64,000 nt of DNA from Thermohalobaculum sp964475765 (lineage in GTDB: Bacteria > Pseudomonadota > Alphaproteobacteria > Rhodobacterales > Rhodobacteraceae): NCBI GenBank assembly GCA_964475765.1, contig CAYYZH010000002.1, positions 10,975 through 74,974 of the forward strand, written 5' to 3'. The notes beneath the pieces are model-generated. The model saw only the letters and a list, made by a program, of their open reading frames with translations. It was not told the DNA's origin and did no database searches. The first letter of the stretch is position 1. Every line of letters starts with the position of its first letter. A program made the position numbers and the translations under genes. This document shows, in pieces, positions 44,694-53,247 of this stretch.

Positions 44694-46234
44694 TCAGCCC
44701 GGCCAGAGCACCGTGTCGGGATGGAACTGCGACCAGGCGAACCAGAACGCCTGATGGCTGCCAAGATCCGCGCCGCTGGCATCGACGGCCTTGATCCCGC
44801 CAGCATCAAGCTTGAGCCGCACGTTCTCATAGGCGATCTCACCGCCGTCCTTCAGCGCGAGATAGGCCTTGCTGCGCTGGAACGCGACGGGTTGGCCTGA
44901 GGCGGTCACCACCCCGATGATGTCCTCATGCACGCTGAGGCGCGGGTCGACATCGCCGACGGGGAAGATCGGCCCGTTGGCATCGCGGCCATTGCGGAAG
45001 TCGAAATCGCGGCCAAGGGCCAGTTCCTCGATCAGCACCGTGGTCTGCGGATGCTCCGCCTTCCACGTGCCCCAATCGGTTGTGACAACGCTCGCCTGTT
45101 TCAGCTTCAGACCCTTCTTCGACAGCGGCCCCGTGACCGCATCGCCGAGGAAGGTGTCGAACACCGAATAGGTGTTCACANNNNNNNNNNNNNNNNNNNN
45201 NNNNNNNNNNNNNNNNNNNNNNNNNNNNNNNNNNNNNNNNNNNNNNNNNNNNNNNNNNNNNNNNNNNNNNNNNNNNNNNNCGGCCCCGTGACCGCATCGC
45301 CGAGGAAGGTGTCGAACACCGAATAGGTGTTCACATCATACATCACCTTGTTCGAGCGGATCAGCAGACCTGATGTGCGCAGCACCGGGCGTGAGATGCC
45401 TTCGGGCAACTGGTCGGTGAAATAGGCCTGCGCAGCCCCGCACAGCGTGCAGTAGGGAATGCCGAGGGTGCGCCCGCCAAGCGTGTCGTTGACCATCTCG
45501 CGCACTTCCATGATGCGCCGGGGATAGGCCCGGGCCTCGCCGTTGACGACAACGCCGAAGACGATGTCCTCGTCCTTCAGCCATGTGGCCTCTTCGGCGG
45601 TGCTGACCTCCGGATTGTCGGCGGCGGGGATGCAGTTGCACAGCTCGTCCGTCGTGTCATAGGCGCGGTCGTCGATCAGCACCCCGCCCCAGGAGACATG
45701 GCGCCAGTCGATATTGCCCTCGACGAAGATCTTGTCCCAGCCCGGTACGATGCTGGTGAAGATCGCCCGCTTGACCGGCAGGTAGCCCGGCGGGGCGGGA
45801 ATGTCCCAGGCGATGAGATGATCCGTCACCGCGCCCCAGTCGTTGGCGGCGGGCGCTTCCTTGTCCAAGAGCTTGAAGGCGCTGTAGGCGAGCGACGAGT
45901 GAAATCCGGGATCGTTGATGAACCGCATCAGGTCGCTGATGATCCAGACGAGGCGCGGGTCCTTGGAGGCCACCACCGTGTCCAGTGCCTCGATCTGCTC
46001 GACGCCCCAGTTCGAGTCCACCACGCTGTCGACAAAGGCGGTCTGCACAGCGGCCGCGAGGTCCGGTGAAAGCTGCCCTTCCGGGATCGCCGGGGGCGCG
46101 CCGAATTCAGCGATCACGTAATCGGGCAGGGTGTTTGTCTCCGCGATGGCGGGGGCCGTGCCCCAGACCAGAGCAAACGCCGCCAGCGCCGAGAGCGTCA
46201 TGTTGCGAGAATAAGAGCTGATCGCCGATATCAT
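44694..46234 (-). CDS. DUF3179 protein (interrupted by an artefactual gap)
   Basis: Collapsing the 55-bp duplicate (drop 45126-45280) joins two halves in frame to 461 residues. The ATG at 46234 starts a good signal peptide (NMTLSALAAFALVWGTAPAIAE); the longer upstream frame is not needed. The DUF3179 hallmarks are DIVFGVVVNGEARAYPRRIM, TLGIPYCTLCGAAQAYFTD (CxxC) and PIFPVGDVDPRLSVHEDIIG. The family is secreted and of unknown biochemical role; the CTLCG motif may bind metal or be redox-active. It follows repA on the same strand but probably has its own promoter. Confidence 0.88.
45181..45280. other. Artefactual assembly gap flanked by 55-bp duplicate
   Basis: 100 N between 45126-45180 and 45281-45335, identical over 55 bp. 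Removing N plus one copy restores the DUF3179 frame. Confidence 0.95.
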
Positions 46235-46279
46235 ATCCGGGCCTTTCGCCTGTCGTTTCCGTTCCCTCGTCCATTCCCT

Positions 46280-46298
46280 CGGCGCGGAGCCCGCGCCG
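46280..46298. other. 8-bp stem-loop upstream of the DUF3179 gene
   Basis: CGGCGCGG-AGC-CCGCGCCG, a perfect hairpin with a 3-nt loop, 46 nt upstream of the start codon on the minus strand; no U-run. Role unknown. Confidence 0.4.
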
Positions 46299-46441
46299 AT
46301 GCTGTGCGCTGGACAGCCCCGTCTTTTTCGCAGGGACCGGCGCACGAGCTTGGTCTCGGGAGTATGTGCAGCATATCCCGGCCCGCCAATCACAGGCCCA
46401 TCAACAAACGGTGCGTGATTGAAGGATATCAGGGGGGCTCG

Positions 46442-46469
46442 AGCGATTTCGGATTGATCCCAAATCGCT
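46442..46469 (-). terminator. Stem-loop immediately after repA
   Basis: Perfect arms AGCGATTT (46442-46449) and AAATCGCT (46462-46469) directly abut the repA stop codon. No T-run follows on the minus strand, so it may be an mRNA 3'-end structure rather than a full terminator. Confidence 0.4.
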
Positions 46470-47390
46470 TTACCCCTCTATCGCTGCGCCGCCCTTGGGA
46501 TGGAAGGCGACCAGCGGCTGGCGTCCGGGTGCGGGGCGCGGGGCCTCGCCGTTTGCGATCTGATCGGCGGTGATCGCACTGGCGGGATCATCGACGAGGC
46601 TGACGAAATATTCCGGGATGGTCTGGCCTGCGGCGATCTTCTTCAGCTTGACCTTGAAGTTTCTGAGCTCGTCCTCGCAGCCGACTTTCTCGTACAATCG
46701 CTCCAGCCGGATCACGAATTTAGGCTGGCGCCCGCAATGACTGCGGGCCAATTCATACAATCGCCGCTCGATGGGTCCCAGCGCGAAATAGCGGTGGTCA
46801 TAGGTCAGGATGCGCAGGTCCTTCAGGATCGCCCGGTGCATCCAATTACACAGACGCACGGTGATCGCCTTCAGCCGCTTCTCCCCGCGCGCGCCTTTGA
46901 CGTAAGCCACCCGCGCCTCGGCGATCCAGGAGAACCAGCCGTCCTCGCCCTCACCGCCCGCTTCGATATTGGTGCGGATCTGCGTGCCCTGCAGCCGCTC
47001 AAGCGCGCCGGCCACGCGGGCATAGGTCCGGGCTGAGCGGTTGGCCCCGACAACCCTGATGAAATCATGGGCGGTGAAGGTGAACTCCGGCCCCGGCGCC
47101 TCGCCCTTGTTGATCTTCTCGACCATCAGCGAGGCGAGATAGAGCAGGATGTCCTTGTCATAGATCGTCGCCAACCCGGTCGAGGAGGGCCGGACCTCGA
47201 TCCTCGCCGTGCCGTCATCATAGGTGATCGGCTTCATCCGCCGTCCCTTGGCGAGATGAAAGAACGGGAATGCCATCATCGAACGCTCGCCCTTGACCGA
47301 GCCGGTCAGCGGGCTGTCATTCAGAGCGGTGATCTTCGGATCCGCGGTGTCCGGGACCTCGATCTCCAGCGGCAGCGTGGCCTGTGTCAT
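46470..47390 (-). CDS. repA: Replication initiator protein A (RPA family)
   Basis: 306 residues. ATG 47390 has GGGAAGA eight bases upstream. Features of the RPA family are MMAFPFFHLAKGRRMKPITY, IYDKDILLYLASLMVEKINK, FTFTAHDFIRVVGANRSART and the winged-helix second half (PIERRLYELARSHCG, FVIRLERLYEKVGCEDELRN). It binds iterons and opens the origin; RPA-type replicases define RepA plasmids in Rhodobacterales. Eight 19-bp iteron-like elements lie just upstream (47401-47789), one of them within 11-29 nt of the start, so autoregulation is likely. parAB is far away in this scaffold. Confidence 0.92.
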   Translation of the reverse strand: MTQATLPLEIEVPDTADPKITALNDSPLTGSVKGERSMMAFPFFHLAKGRRMKPITYDDGTARIEVRPSSTGLATIYDKDILLYLASLMVEKINKGEAPGPEFTFTAHDFIRVVGANRSARTYARVAGALERLQGTQIRTNIEAGGEGEDGWFSWIAEARVAYVKGARGEKRLKAITVRLCNWMHRAILKDLRILTYDHRYFALGPIERRLYELARSHCGRQPKFVIRLERLYEKVGCEDELRNFKVKLKKIAAGQTIPEYFVSLVDDPASAITADQIANGEAPRPAPGRQPLVAFHPKGGAAIEG

Positions 47391-47442
47391 GCGATCTTCC
47401 CTGCAGCCGAAGTCACGAAGGGGCGGGCTGCGTGTGCCCGTC

Positions 47443-47451
47443 TGTGGATAA
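47443..47451 (-). promoter_or_regulatory. Consensus DnaA box
   Basis: TGTGGATAA, the exact reverse complement of TTATCCACA, between two iterons and about 55 nt upstream of repA. Confidence 0.75.
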
Positions 47452-47609
47452 CTTGCCCATATGCGCTGCAATCACCAGCCCCGTCCTTCGTGGTTTCACC
47501 TGCATGCAGGCGCCGGCACGAATATTTCTGGCCCAGAGCTCTGGATTCGTTCGGTTTCTCCACGGTCTGGCCGCTTGGATTCGTGCGATCGGCTGCAGGC
47601 TTGGCCCTG

Positions 47610-47681
47610 CCCGGTTTTTCAGCCCGCCGTTATCTCTGTTATTTCGGATGTTAAAAGGTGGGCAGGGCGTAACATCTTGAA
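47610..47681. promoter_or_regulatory. Nested inverted repeats in the oriV/repA leader
   Basis: Outer arms GTTTTTCA and TGAAAAAC enclose inner arms GATGTTA and TAACATC. They sit between the iteron clusters and may be a repA operator or a melting region. Confidence 0.45.
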
Positions 47682-48055
47682 AAACAGCCCTGAATCTCGC
47701 CATGCGCAGCCTCGGGCACGAAACTCTGCAGGCCCTCGCACGAACCCCATGCCGCCCAAGGCACGCAGGTCTGCAGCCCTTTGCACGAAGAGAGCGACAC
47801 CCATGAAAACGTAACGCAATGCAAAACATATATCTGCCAAAGATACCCCGGAGAAGACCGCAGCCGGGTGTGGCGGGGTTCCGGCTCAAGGCGCGCAGCC
47901 CCGGTCCCACAGGTTGCCTTGAACGCGCCTTGGCCGTGGCTTAGAGGTCAGGCGGCGACAAGATCGACCAGACGACGGGTTCACTTCCGGGGAGATGGAG
48001 CACGCAAAGGACTGAAAGAGCCGCGCAATCTGTCATCCGGAAATGAGCTATCGGT

Positions 48056-49192
48056 GTGGAGACCAATTTGGAAAAACGAACGGCATTAATCTCAGGAATT
48101 ACCGGTCAGGATGGCTCGTATCTCGCCGAGTTTCTGCTGGGCAAGGGCTATGAGGTGCACGGCATCAAGCGCCGGGCCTCGCAGTTCAATACGGCTCGGC
48201 TGGATCACATCTATCAGGACCCTCACACCGAGCATCAGAGGTTCATCCTGCACTATGGCGATCTGACCGACACCTCGAACCTCACGCGGATCATGAACAA
48301 GATCCAGCCGGATGAAGTCTATAACCTCGGGGCGCAGTCCCACGTTGCCGTGAGCTTTGAGGCTCCCGAATACACCGCCGATGTCGATGCGATCGGAACC
48401 TTGCGCCTGCTCGAAGCGATCCGGTTTCTCGGGCTCGAAAAGAAGACGCGGTTTTATCAGGCGTCGACCTCGGAACTCTATGGGCTCGTCCAGGAGGTTC
48501 CCCAGCGCGAGACAACGCCCTTTCATCCCCGCTCGCCCTATGCCGTGGCCAAGCTTTACGCGTACTGGATTGCGGTGAACTACCGCGAGGCCTACGGCAT
48601 GTATGCCTGCAACGGTATCCTCTTCAATCACGAGAGCCCGCGGCGCGGCGAGACCTTCGTGACCCGCAAGATCACCCGGGGTCTCGCCAACATCGCGCAG
48701 GGCCTCGAGGATTGCCTCTATATGGGCAACATCGACAGCCTGCGCGACTGGGGGCACGCCAAGGACTATGTGCGGATGCAGTGGATGATGCTGCAGCAGG
48801 ATCAGCCCGAGGATTTCGTGATCGCCACCGGCCTGCAGTATTCCGTGCGCGAGTTCATCACATGGTCGGCCCGCGAGCTCGGGATCGAGCTGGAGTTTTC
48901 CGGCAGCGGTCCAGGCGAGATCGCCACCGTCTCGGCGGTGACCTCCGATATGGCCTCCGGCGTGACGCCCGGGGATGTGGTGATGCGGATCGATCCGCGG
49001 TATTTCCGGCCCGCCGAGGTGGAAACGCTTTTGGGCGATCCTTCCAAGGCAAAGGAGAAGCTCGGCTGGGTGCCCGAGATCACGGCTCAGGAGATGTGCG
49101 CAGAGATGGTCGCCGAGGATCTCAAGACCGCCCGCCGTCACGCGTTCCTGAAGGAGCACGGGATGGAGGTTCCCGTGAGTGTCGAGACCTGA
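48056..49192 (+). CDS. gmd: GDP-mannose 4,6-dehydratase
   Basis: 378 residues from GTG 48056; a TTG twelve bases downstream is possible. ALISGITGQDGSYLAEFLLG is the NAD(P)-binding GxxGxxG, FYQASTSELYG and SPYAVAKLYAYWI supply the S/T, Y and K of the SDR catalytic set, and NGILFNHESPRRGETFVTRK is a strongly conserved Gmd block. Converts GDP-D-mannose to GDP-4-keto-6-deoxymannose in the cytoplasm. The following gene completes GDP-L-fucose synthesis. No enzyme making GDP-mannose is in the window, so the substrate must come from elsewhere in the genome. Confidence 0.96.
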   Translation: METNLEKRTALISGITGQDGSYLAEFLLGKGYEVHGIKRRASQFNTARLDHIYQDPHTEHQRFILHYGDLTDTSNLTRIMNKIQPDEVYNLGAQSHVAVSFEAPEYTADVDAIGTLRLLEAIRFLGLEKKTRFYQASTSELYGLVQEVPQRETTPFHPRSPYAVAKLYAYWIAVNYREAYGMYACNGILFNHESPRRGETFVTRKITRGLANIAQGLEDCLYMGNIDSLRDWGHAKDYVRMQWMMLQQDQPEDFVIATGLQYSVREFITWSARELGIELEFSGSGPGEIATVSAVTSDMASGVTPGDVVMRIDPRYFRPAEVETLLGDPSKAKEKLGWVPEITAQEMCAEMVAEDLKTARRHAFLKEHGMEVPVSVET

Positions 49193-49196
49193 GACG

Positions 49197-50153
49197 ATGA
49201 AAATTTACGTCGCAGGGCATCGCGGGATGGTGGGGGGTGCGATCTGCCGGGCGCTCGAGACCCGCCCGGATATCGAGCTTGTCACCCGCACCTCGTCAGA
49301 GCTGGATCTGACAGATCAGGCAGACGTCGCCGGTTTCATGGCGGATGAGCGCCCGGACCAGGTGATCCTGGCCGCGGCAAAGGTCGGCGGCATCCACGCC
49401 AACAACACCTATCCGGCCCAGTTCATCTATGAAAACCTGATGATCGAGGCCAACGTGATCCATCAGGCCCATGCGGCCGATGTGCAGACATTGCTGCAAC
49501 TCGGCTCGTCCTGCATCTATCCCAAGCTCGCGCCGCAACCCATGACCGAAAGCGCGCTTCTGACCGGTGTGCTGGAAGCCACGAACGAGCCTTACGCCAT
49601 CGCAAAAATTGCCGGGATAAAGCTGTGCGAGAGTTACAACCGGCAATACGGCCGCGATTACCGGTCCGTCATGCCGACAAATCTCTATGGGCCGGGGGAC
49701 AACTTTCACCCGGAAAACTCGCATGTTCTGCCTGCCCTGATCCGCCGGTTCCATGAAGCGCGGACATCAGGCCTGACGGAGGTGGTGATCTGGGGCACCG
49801 GCACACCGCGAAGGGAATTCCTGCATGTGGACGATATGGCCGCCGCCTCCCTGTTCGTGCTTGGTCTGCCCAAGGATGTCTACGACCGTGAAACCGAGCC
49901 GATGCTGAGCCACATAAACGTGGGCTCCGGCACGGACATAACGATCCTGGATCTGGCCCGGACCGTGGCCCGGGTGGTCGGATATCGCCATCAGATCCTG
50001 ACCGATCCCGACAAGCCCGACGGCGCCCCGCGCAAACTGATGGATGTCAGCCGCCTGAAGAGACTGGGATGGGAGGCCAGCATCACGCTTGAGGATGGTA
50101 TCGCGCAAACATACCAGTGGTTCCTGGAAAGTCAGGGCGACTTGCGCGCCTGA
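49197..50153 (+). CDS. fcl: GDP-L-fucose synthase
   Basis: 318 residues from ATG 49197, where MKIYVAGHRGMVGGAICRAL begins like known Fcl/WcaG proteins; an in-frame GTG at 49179 would overlap gmd. GHRGMVGGA is the NADP-binding loop, QLGSSCIYPKLAPQPMTESA holds the active-site Ser/Cys, and EPYAIAKIAGIKLCESYN holds Y and K. MPTNLYGPGDNFHPENSHVL is a family hallmark. It epimerises and reduces the Gmd product to GDP-L-fucose. Start is only 4 nt after the gmd stop, so they form one operon. Confidence 0.96.
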   Translation: MKIYVAGHRGMVGGAICRALETRPDIELVTRTSSELDLTDQADVAGFMADERPDQVILAAAKVGGIHANNTYPAQFIYENLMIEANVIHQAHAADVQTLLQLGSSCIYPKLAPQPMTESALLTGVLEATNEPYAIAKIAGIKLCESYNRQYGRDYRSVMPTNLYGPGDNFHPENSHVLPALIRRFHEARTSGLTEVVIWGTGTPRREFLHVDDMAAASLFVLGLPKDVYDRETEPMLSHINVGSGTDITILDLARTVARVVGYRHQILTDPDKPDGAPRKLMDVSRLKRLGWEASITLEDGIAQTYQWFLESQGDLRA

Positions 50154-50193
50154 GGGCCTGCCCCGGTAAAGTGGAATGAACGTGTGACACGCT

Positions 50194-50988
50194 ATGAATG
50201 ACAAACCCGGTTCGAGCAGGTCACTGGAAGACTTCTTCGACAGAATATACGTGATCAACCTGCCGTCGCGGCCGGACAGGCTGGCCTCCATTCGCGGCGA
50301 GATGAGCAAACTGGGGGTCACGGATCTCGACGCCAAGCTCTTCGTTCCCGAGGCGCCGATCTGCGACGATCCCGGCGGCTTTCCCTCGAAAGGGGTCAGG
50401 GGGAATTTTCTCAGCCACCTGCAGAACATCGAGGACGCTCACCAGAACGGGTTCGAGAGAATTCTGGTTCTGGAAGATGACGCGATTTTCCGGTCGCGGC
50501 TGTGCACCCCGGAGTATCAGGACTTCGTGCTTTCGCATGTCGAAGCTCATGACTGGTCGATGTGGTTTCCCGGGCACTTTCTGGCGTCGCACCCCAAGGG
50601 GGCATCGAAGCCGGTCTATCCCAGCACGGCCGGGTTCATGTGGGCCCATTGCTACGCGGTGCACCGGCGCGGCATGGAGCCTCTGAGAGATTACCTGCGG
50701 CTGGTCATCGAACGCCCGGCAGGCCACCCTGAAGGCGGGTCGATGTATATCGATGCTGCCCTGAGCCACTTTCGGAAACAGTATACAGAGCACATCTGTC
50801 TGGTCTCGAACCCCGTTCTGAGCATTCAGAAGTCGAGTGACACGAACCTCGGATACACGCAGAACGCGCTCCACACCGGATCGGTGCCGTGGATCAAGAA
50901 CGTGCTGCGCGATGCCAAGGATGAGTTCTGGCGTCGAACGGGCGTGCGGATCGGCAAGTCGGACGATTCCGGCGAGGATTGGTCGTGA
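50194..50988 (+). CDS. Glycosyltransferase family 25
   Basis: 264 residues. DRIYVINLPSRPDRLASIRG and ILVLEDDAIFRS (EDD metal motif) are diagnostic of GT25 LPS-type galactosyl- or glucosyltransferases, and RGNFLSHLQNIEDAHQNGFE is the conserved middle (usually GCxxSH). It follows fcl by 40 nt on the same strand, suggesting it works in the same branch of sugar addition. Its 3' end is 21 nt from the convergent galE stop. Donor sugar unknown. Confidence 0.88.
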   Translation: MNDKPGSSRSLEDFFDRIYVINLPSRPDRLASIRGEMSKLGVTDLDAKLFVPEAPICDDPGGFPSKGVRGNFLSHLQNIEDAHQNGFERILVLEDDAIFRSRLCTPEYQDFVLSHVEAHDWSMWFPGHFLASHPKGASKPVYPSTAGFMWAHCYAVHRRGMEPLRDYLRLVIERPAGHPEGGSMYIDAALSHFRKQYTEHICLVSNPVLSIQKSSDTNLGYTQNALHTGSVPWIKNVLRDAKDEFWRRTGVRIGKSDDSGEDWS

Positions 50989-51009
50989 ACCCTGACCTCA
51001 CCCCTGTTT

Positions 51010-52023
51010 CTACTTTTTCTCCAGCCCGGTCTGCACCCAGTGCCAGTCGGAGGCACACATCTCTTCGAGGCCCCGTTTGGCCTTGAACCCGATCAGCGCT
51101 TCGGCGCGGGTGGGATCGGCATAGCAGGCGGCAATATCACCGGGACGGCGTGGCGCGATCTTCCACGGCAGATCGCGCCCGACCGCCTTGCCATAGGCGC
51201 GGATCATCTCGAGGACCGAGTATCCCTGCCCCGTGCCGAGATTGACCACGTGGCCGCCGACCTCACCGCCAAGAGCCGCGAGCGAGGCGACATGACCCTC
51301 GGCCAGATCCGAGACATGGATGTAATCGCGCACGCCGGTGCCATCCGGGGTGGGGTAGTCATCGCCAAAGACCTGAATCTCGGGCAACAGCCCCAGCGCC
51401 ACCCGGGCGACGAACGGCATCAGATTGGCGGGCACCCCCGTCGGGTCCTCACCGATCAGCCCGGAGGGATGCGCGCCCGTCGGGTTGAAGTACCGCAGGA
51501 CGCCGACCTTCCAGCGCGGCTCGGCGGCCTCAGCCTGCGCAATGATCTGCTCCCCGGCCAGTTTGGTGTAGCCATAGGGGTTGGTGTAGCCGAGGGAGAC
51601 ATCCTCGGGCACGGGCACGACCTCCGGGTCGGCATAGACGGTCGCCGAGGACGAGAAGACCAGCCGGAAGATCTCGCGCGCCGCCATCGCCTGCATCAGG
51701 GCAACCAGCCCGCCGAGATTGCAGTCCATATAGGCCAGCGGCTGGTCGACCGACTCGCCCACGGATTTCTTGGCGGCGAAATGCACGGCGGCAGTGATGC
51801 CATGCTCCTCCAGCACGCGGTCCAGAAACGCCCGGTCGCGCACATCGCCGCGCTCGCAGATCACCTCTCGGTTGGTGATCAGCTTCAGCCGGTCGAGCAC
51901 CGAGGTCTGCGCATTGGAGAAGTCATCCAGGATCACCACACGGTGCCCGGCTTCGACAAGCGCGAGATAGGTGTGCGAGCCGATATACCCGGCGCCGCCG
52001 GTCAGAAGGACGGTCTCTGGCAT
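51010..52023 (-). CDS. galE: UDP-glucose 4-epimerase
   Basis: 337 residues. VLLTGGAGYIGSHTYLALVE is the NAD-binding loop, FSSSATVYADPE supplies the catalytic Ser/Thr, and NPYGYTKLAGEQII holds the YxxxK pair. VLRYFNPTGAHPSGLIGEDP and DGTGVRDYIHVSDLAEGHVA are classic GalE blocks. Interconverts UDP-glucose and UDP-galactose, supplying EPS precursors. Single gene convergent with GT25 and divergent from the SGNH-like lipoprotein gene across 118 nt. Confidence 0.96.
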   Translation of the reverse strand: MPETVLLTGGAGYIGSHTYLALVEAGHRVVILDDFSNAQTSVLDRLKLITNREVICERGDVRDRAFLDRVLEEHGITAAVHFAAKKSVGESVDQPLAYMDCNLGGLVALMQAMAAREIFRLVFSSSATVYADPEVVPVPEDVSLGYTNPYGYTKLAGEQIIAQAEAAEPRWKVGVLRYFNPTGAHPSGLIGEDPTGVPANLMPFVARVALGLLPEIQVFGDDYPTPDGTGVRDYIHVSDLAEGHVASLAALGGEVGGHVVNLGTGQGYSVLEMIRAYGKAVGRDLPWKIAPRRPGDIAACYADPTRAEALIGFKAKRGLEEMCASDWHWVQTGLEKK

Positions 52024-52141
52024 GGATGCTCCTCAGCATATTCTCGTCCCGCCGATATGCCCGAGCAGGCCCGGTATTTCCATTTAAATGACGTCCCTGG
52101 CCCGGTATGAGAATCCGGTGGGCTGATGGGGAGATGAGATC

Positions 52142-53110
52142 ATGCTGGGACGCATACGCCGGCGGCTGACATTGGGGCTCTGTACGCTGCTGGCCGCCTG
52201 CGGGATGGTCACGCGCTGCTCGGTGCCCGAGCCGCTGGACGGGGACGCGCTGGAGCGGCTTTACGCTGAACGCCCGGCACCGCCGGAAGCACCGTTGCAG
52301 GTCTACCATCTCGGCCATTCTCTGGTCGGGCGCGACATGCCCGCAATGCTGGAACAGATGGCGGAGGCGGGGATCGGATCCGGCCATGCCCATGCAAGCC
52401 AGCTTGGCTGGGGGGCGTCCCTCAAAGCCCATTGGGAGCCGGACGAGACGGTCAACGGCTTTGACGAGATGAACGGACATAACCGCCACCGCCCCGCCTA
52501 TGAGGCGGTCGACAGCGGGGAGTACGACGCGGTGGTGCTGACCGAGATGGTCGAGATCAAGGCCGCCATCGAATGGCATGCAAGCTGGGATTACCTCGCC
52601 CGCTGGGCAAAGCGCATCTGGGCGGCAAACCCCGAGGTGCGGGTCTACTTCTATGAAAGCTGGCACCCGCTGGATGATCCCGAGGGCTGGCTTCTACGCC
52701 TCGACCGTGATCTCGGAACGTATTGGGAAGGCGAGATCCTGTTCCGCACGCTGGCCGCCGATGGGGTCGATCGGCCCATCCATCTCATTCCCGCGGGTCA
52801 GGTCATGGCGGCATTTGCGCGCCGCCTGGAGGCCTTGGGCGGCATTGGAAATCTGACCAACCGTGAGGATCTCTTTGGACGCAGATCCTCTGACGGCACG
52901 CTCGATCCGATCCATTTCAGCGATGCGGGGGCCTATCTGGTGGCGTTGACCCATTACGCGGTGCTCTATGGGAAAAGCCCTGTGGGTCTGCCTCATGCCT
53001 TGCTGCGGGCCGATGGCAGTCCTGCCAAGACGCCCGGGCCGGAGGCCGCCCGCGCCATGCAGGAGACGGTCTGGGACGTGGTCACGACCACACCGCGCAC
53101 AGGGCTTTGA
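52142..53110 (+). CDS. Lipoprotein with SGNH-hydrolase-like fold
   Basis: 322 residues. The signal LTLGLCTLLAACGM has a lipobox (LAAC, Cys near 20). The mature part begins VYHLGHSLVGRDMPAMLEQM, where GHSL replaces the usual GDSL block, and ends with TLDPIHFSDAGAYLVALTHY, a DxxH-like block V. SGNH esterases remove acetyl or acyl groups from glycans or lipids, so it could trim EPS acyl groups at the cell surface; catalysis is not proven because the Ser block is atypical. A similar GHSL start appears at the end of the last gene of the window. Confidence 0.75.
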   Translation: MLGRIRRRLTLGLCTLLAACGMVTRCSVPEPLDGDALERLYAERPAPPEAPLQVYHLGHSLVGRDMPAMLEQMAEAGIGSGHAHASQLGWGASLKAHWEPDETVNGFDEMNGHNRHRPAYEAVDSGEYDAVVLTEMVEIKAAIEWHASWDYLARWAKRIWAANPEVRVYFYESWHPLDDPEGWLLRLDRDLGTYWEGEILFRTLAADGVDRPIHLIPAGQVMAAFARRLEALGGIGNLTNREDLFGRRSSDGTLDPIHFSDAGAYLVALTHYAVLYGKSPVGLPHALLRADGSPAKTPGPEAARAMQETVWDVVTTTPRTGL

Positions 53111-53247
53111 TACAGGGCTTTGACACTGCGCGCGTCCAGTGTGCCGCGACCATCGATCCGAACGCGGCTTAAGCATCTTTAAACCCGACTCGGACTTATA
53201 ATAGGGGTGGGAGGACGGAGGCATATATGGTCATCCCGAATCTCTCC

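Larger units (their letters stand above)
47401..47840. other. Replication origin region with 19-bp iterons (oriV)
   Basis: Consensus CTGCAGCCNNNNGCACGAA. Copies on the plus strand: 47401-47419, 47504-47522, 47704-47722, 47726-47744, 47749-47767 (degenerate) and 47771-47789. Copies on the minus strand: 47487-47505 and 47580-47598. The last four plus-strand copies are spaced 22-23 bp, about two helical turns. A perfect DnaA box (TGTGGATAA) is at 47443-47451, and AT-rich candidate melting segments lie near 47627-47657 and 47808-47836. No gene is supported in 47391-48055. Confidence 0.85.

Noticed and set aside
47704..47789. Regularly spaced repeats considered as a CRISPR array
   Set aside because: Units are 19 bp with only 3-4 bp between them, some elements are inverted and there are no cas genes; they fit plasmid iterons.
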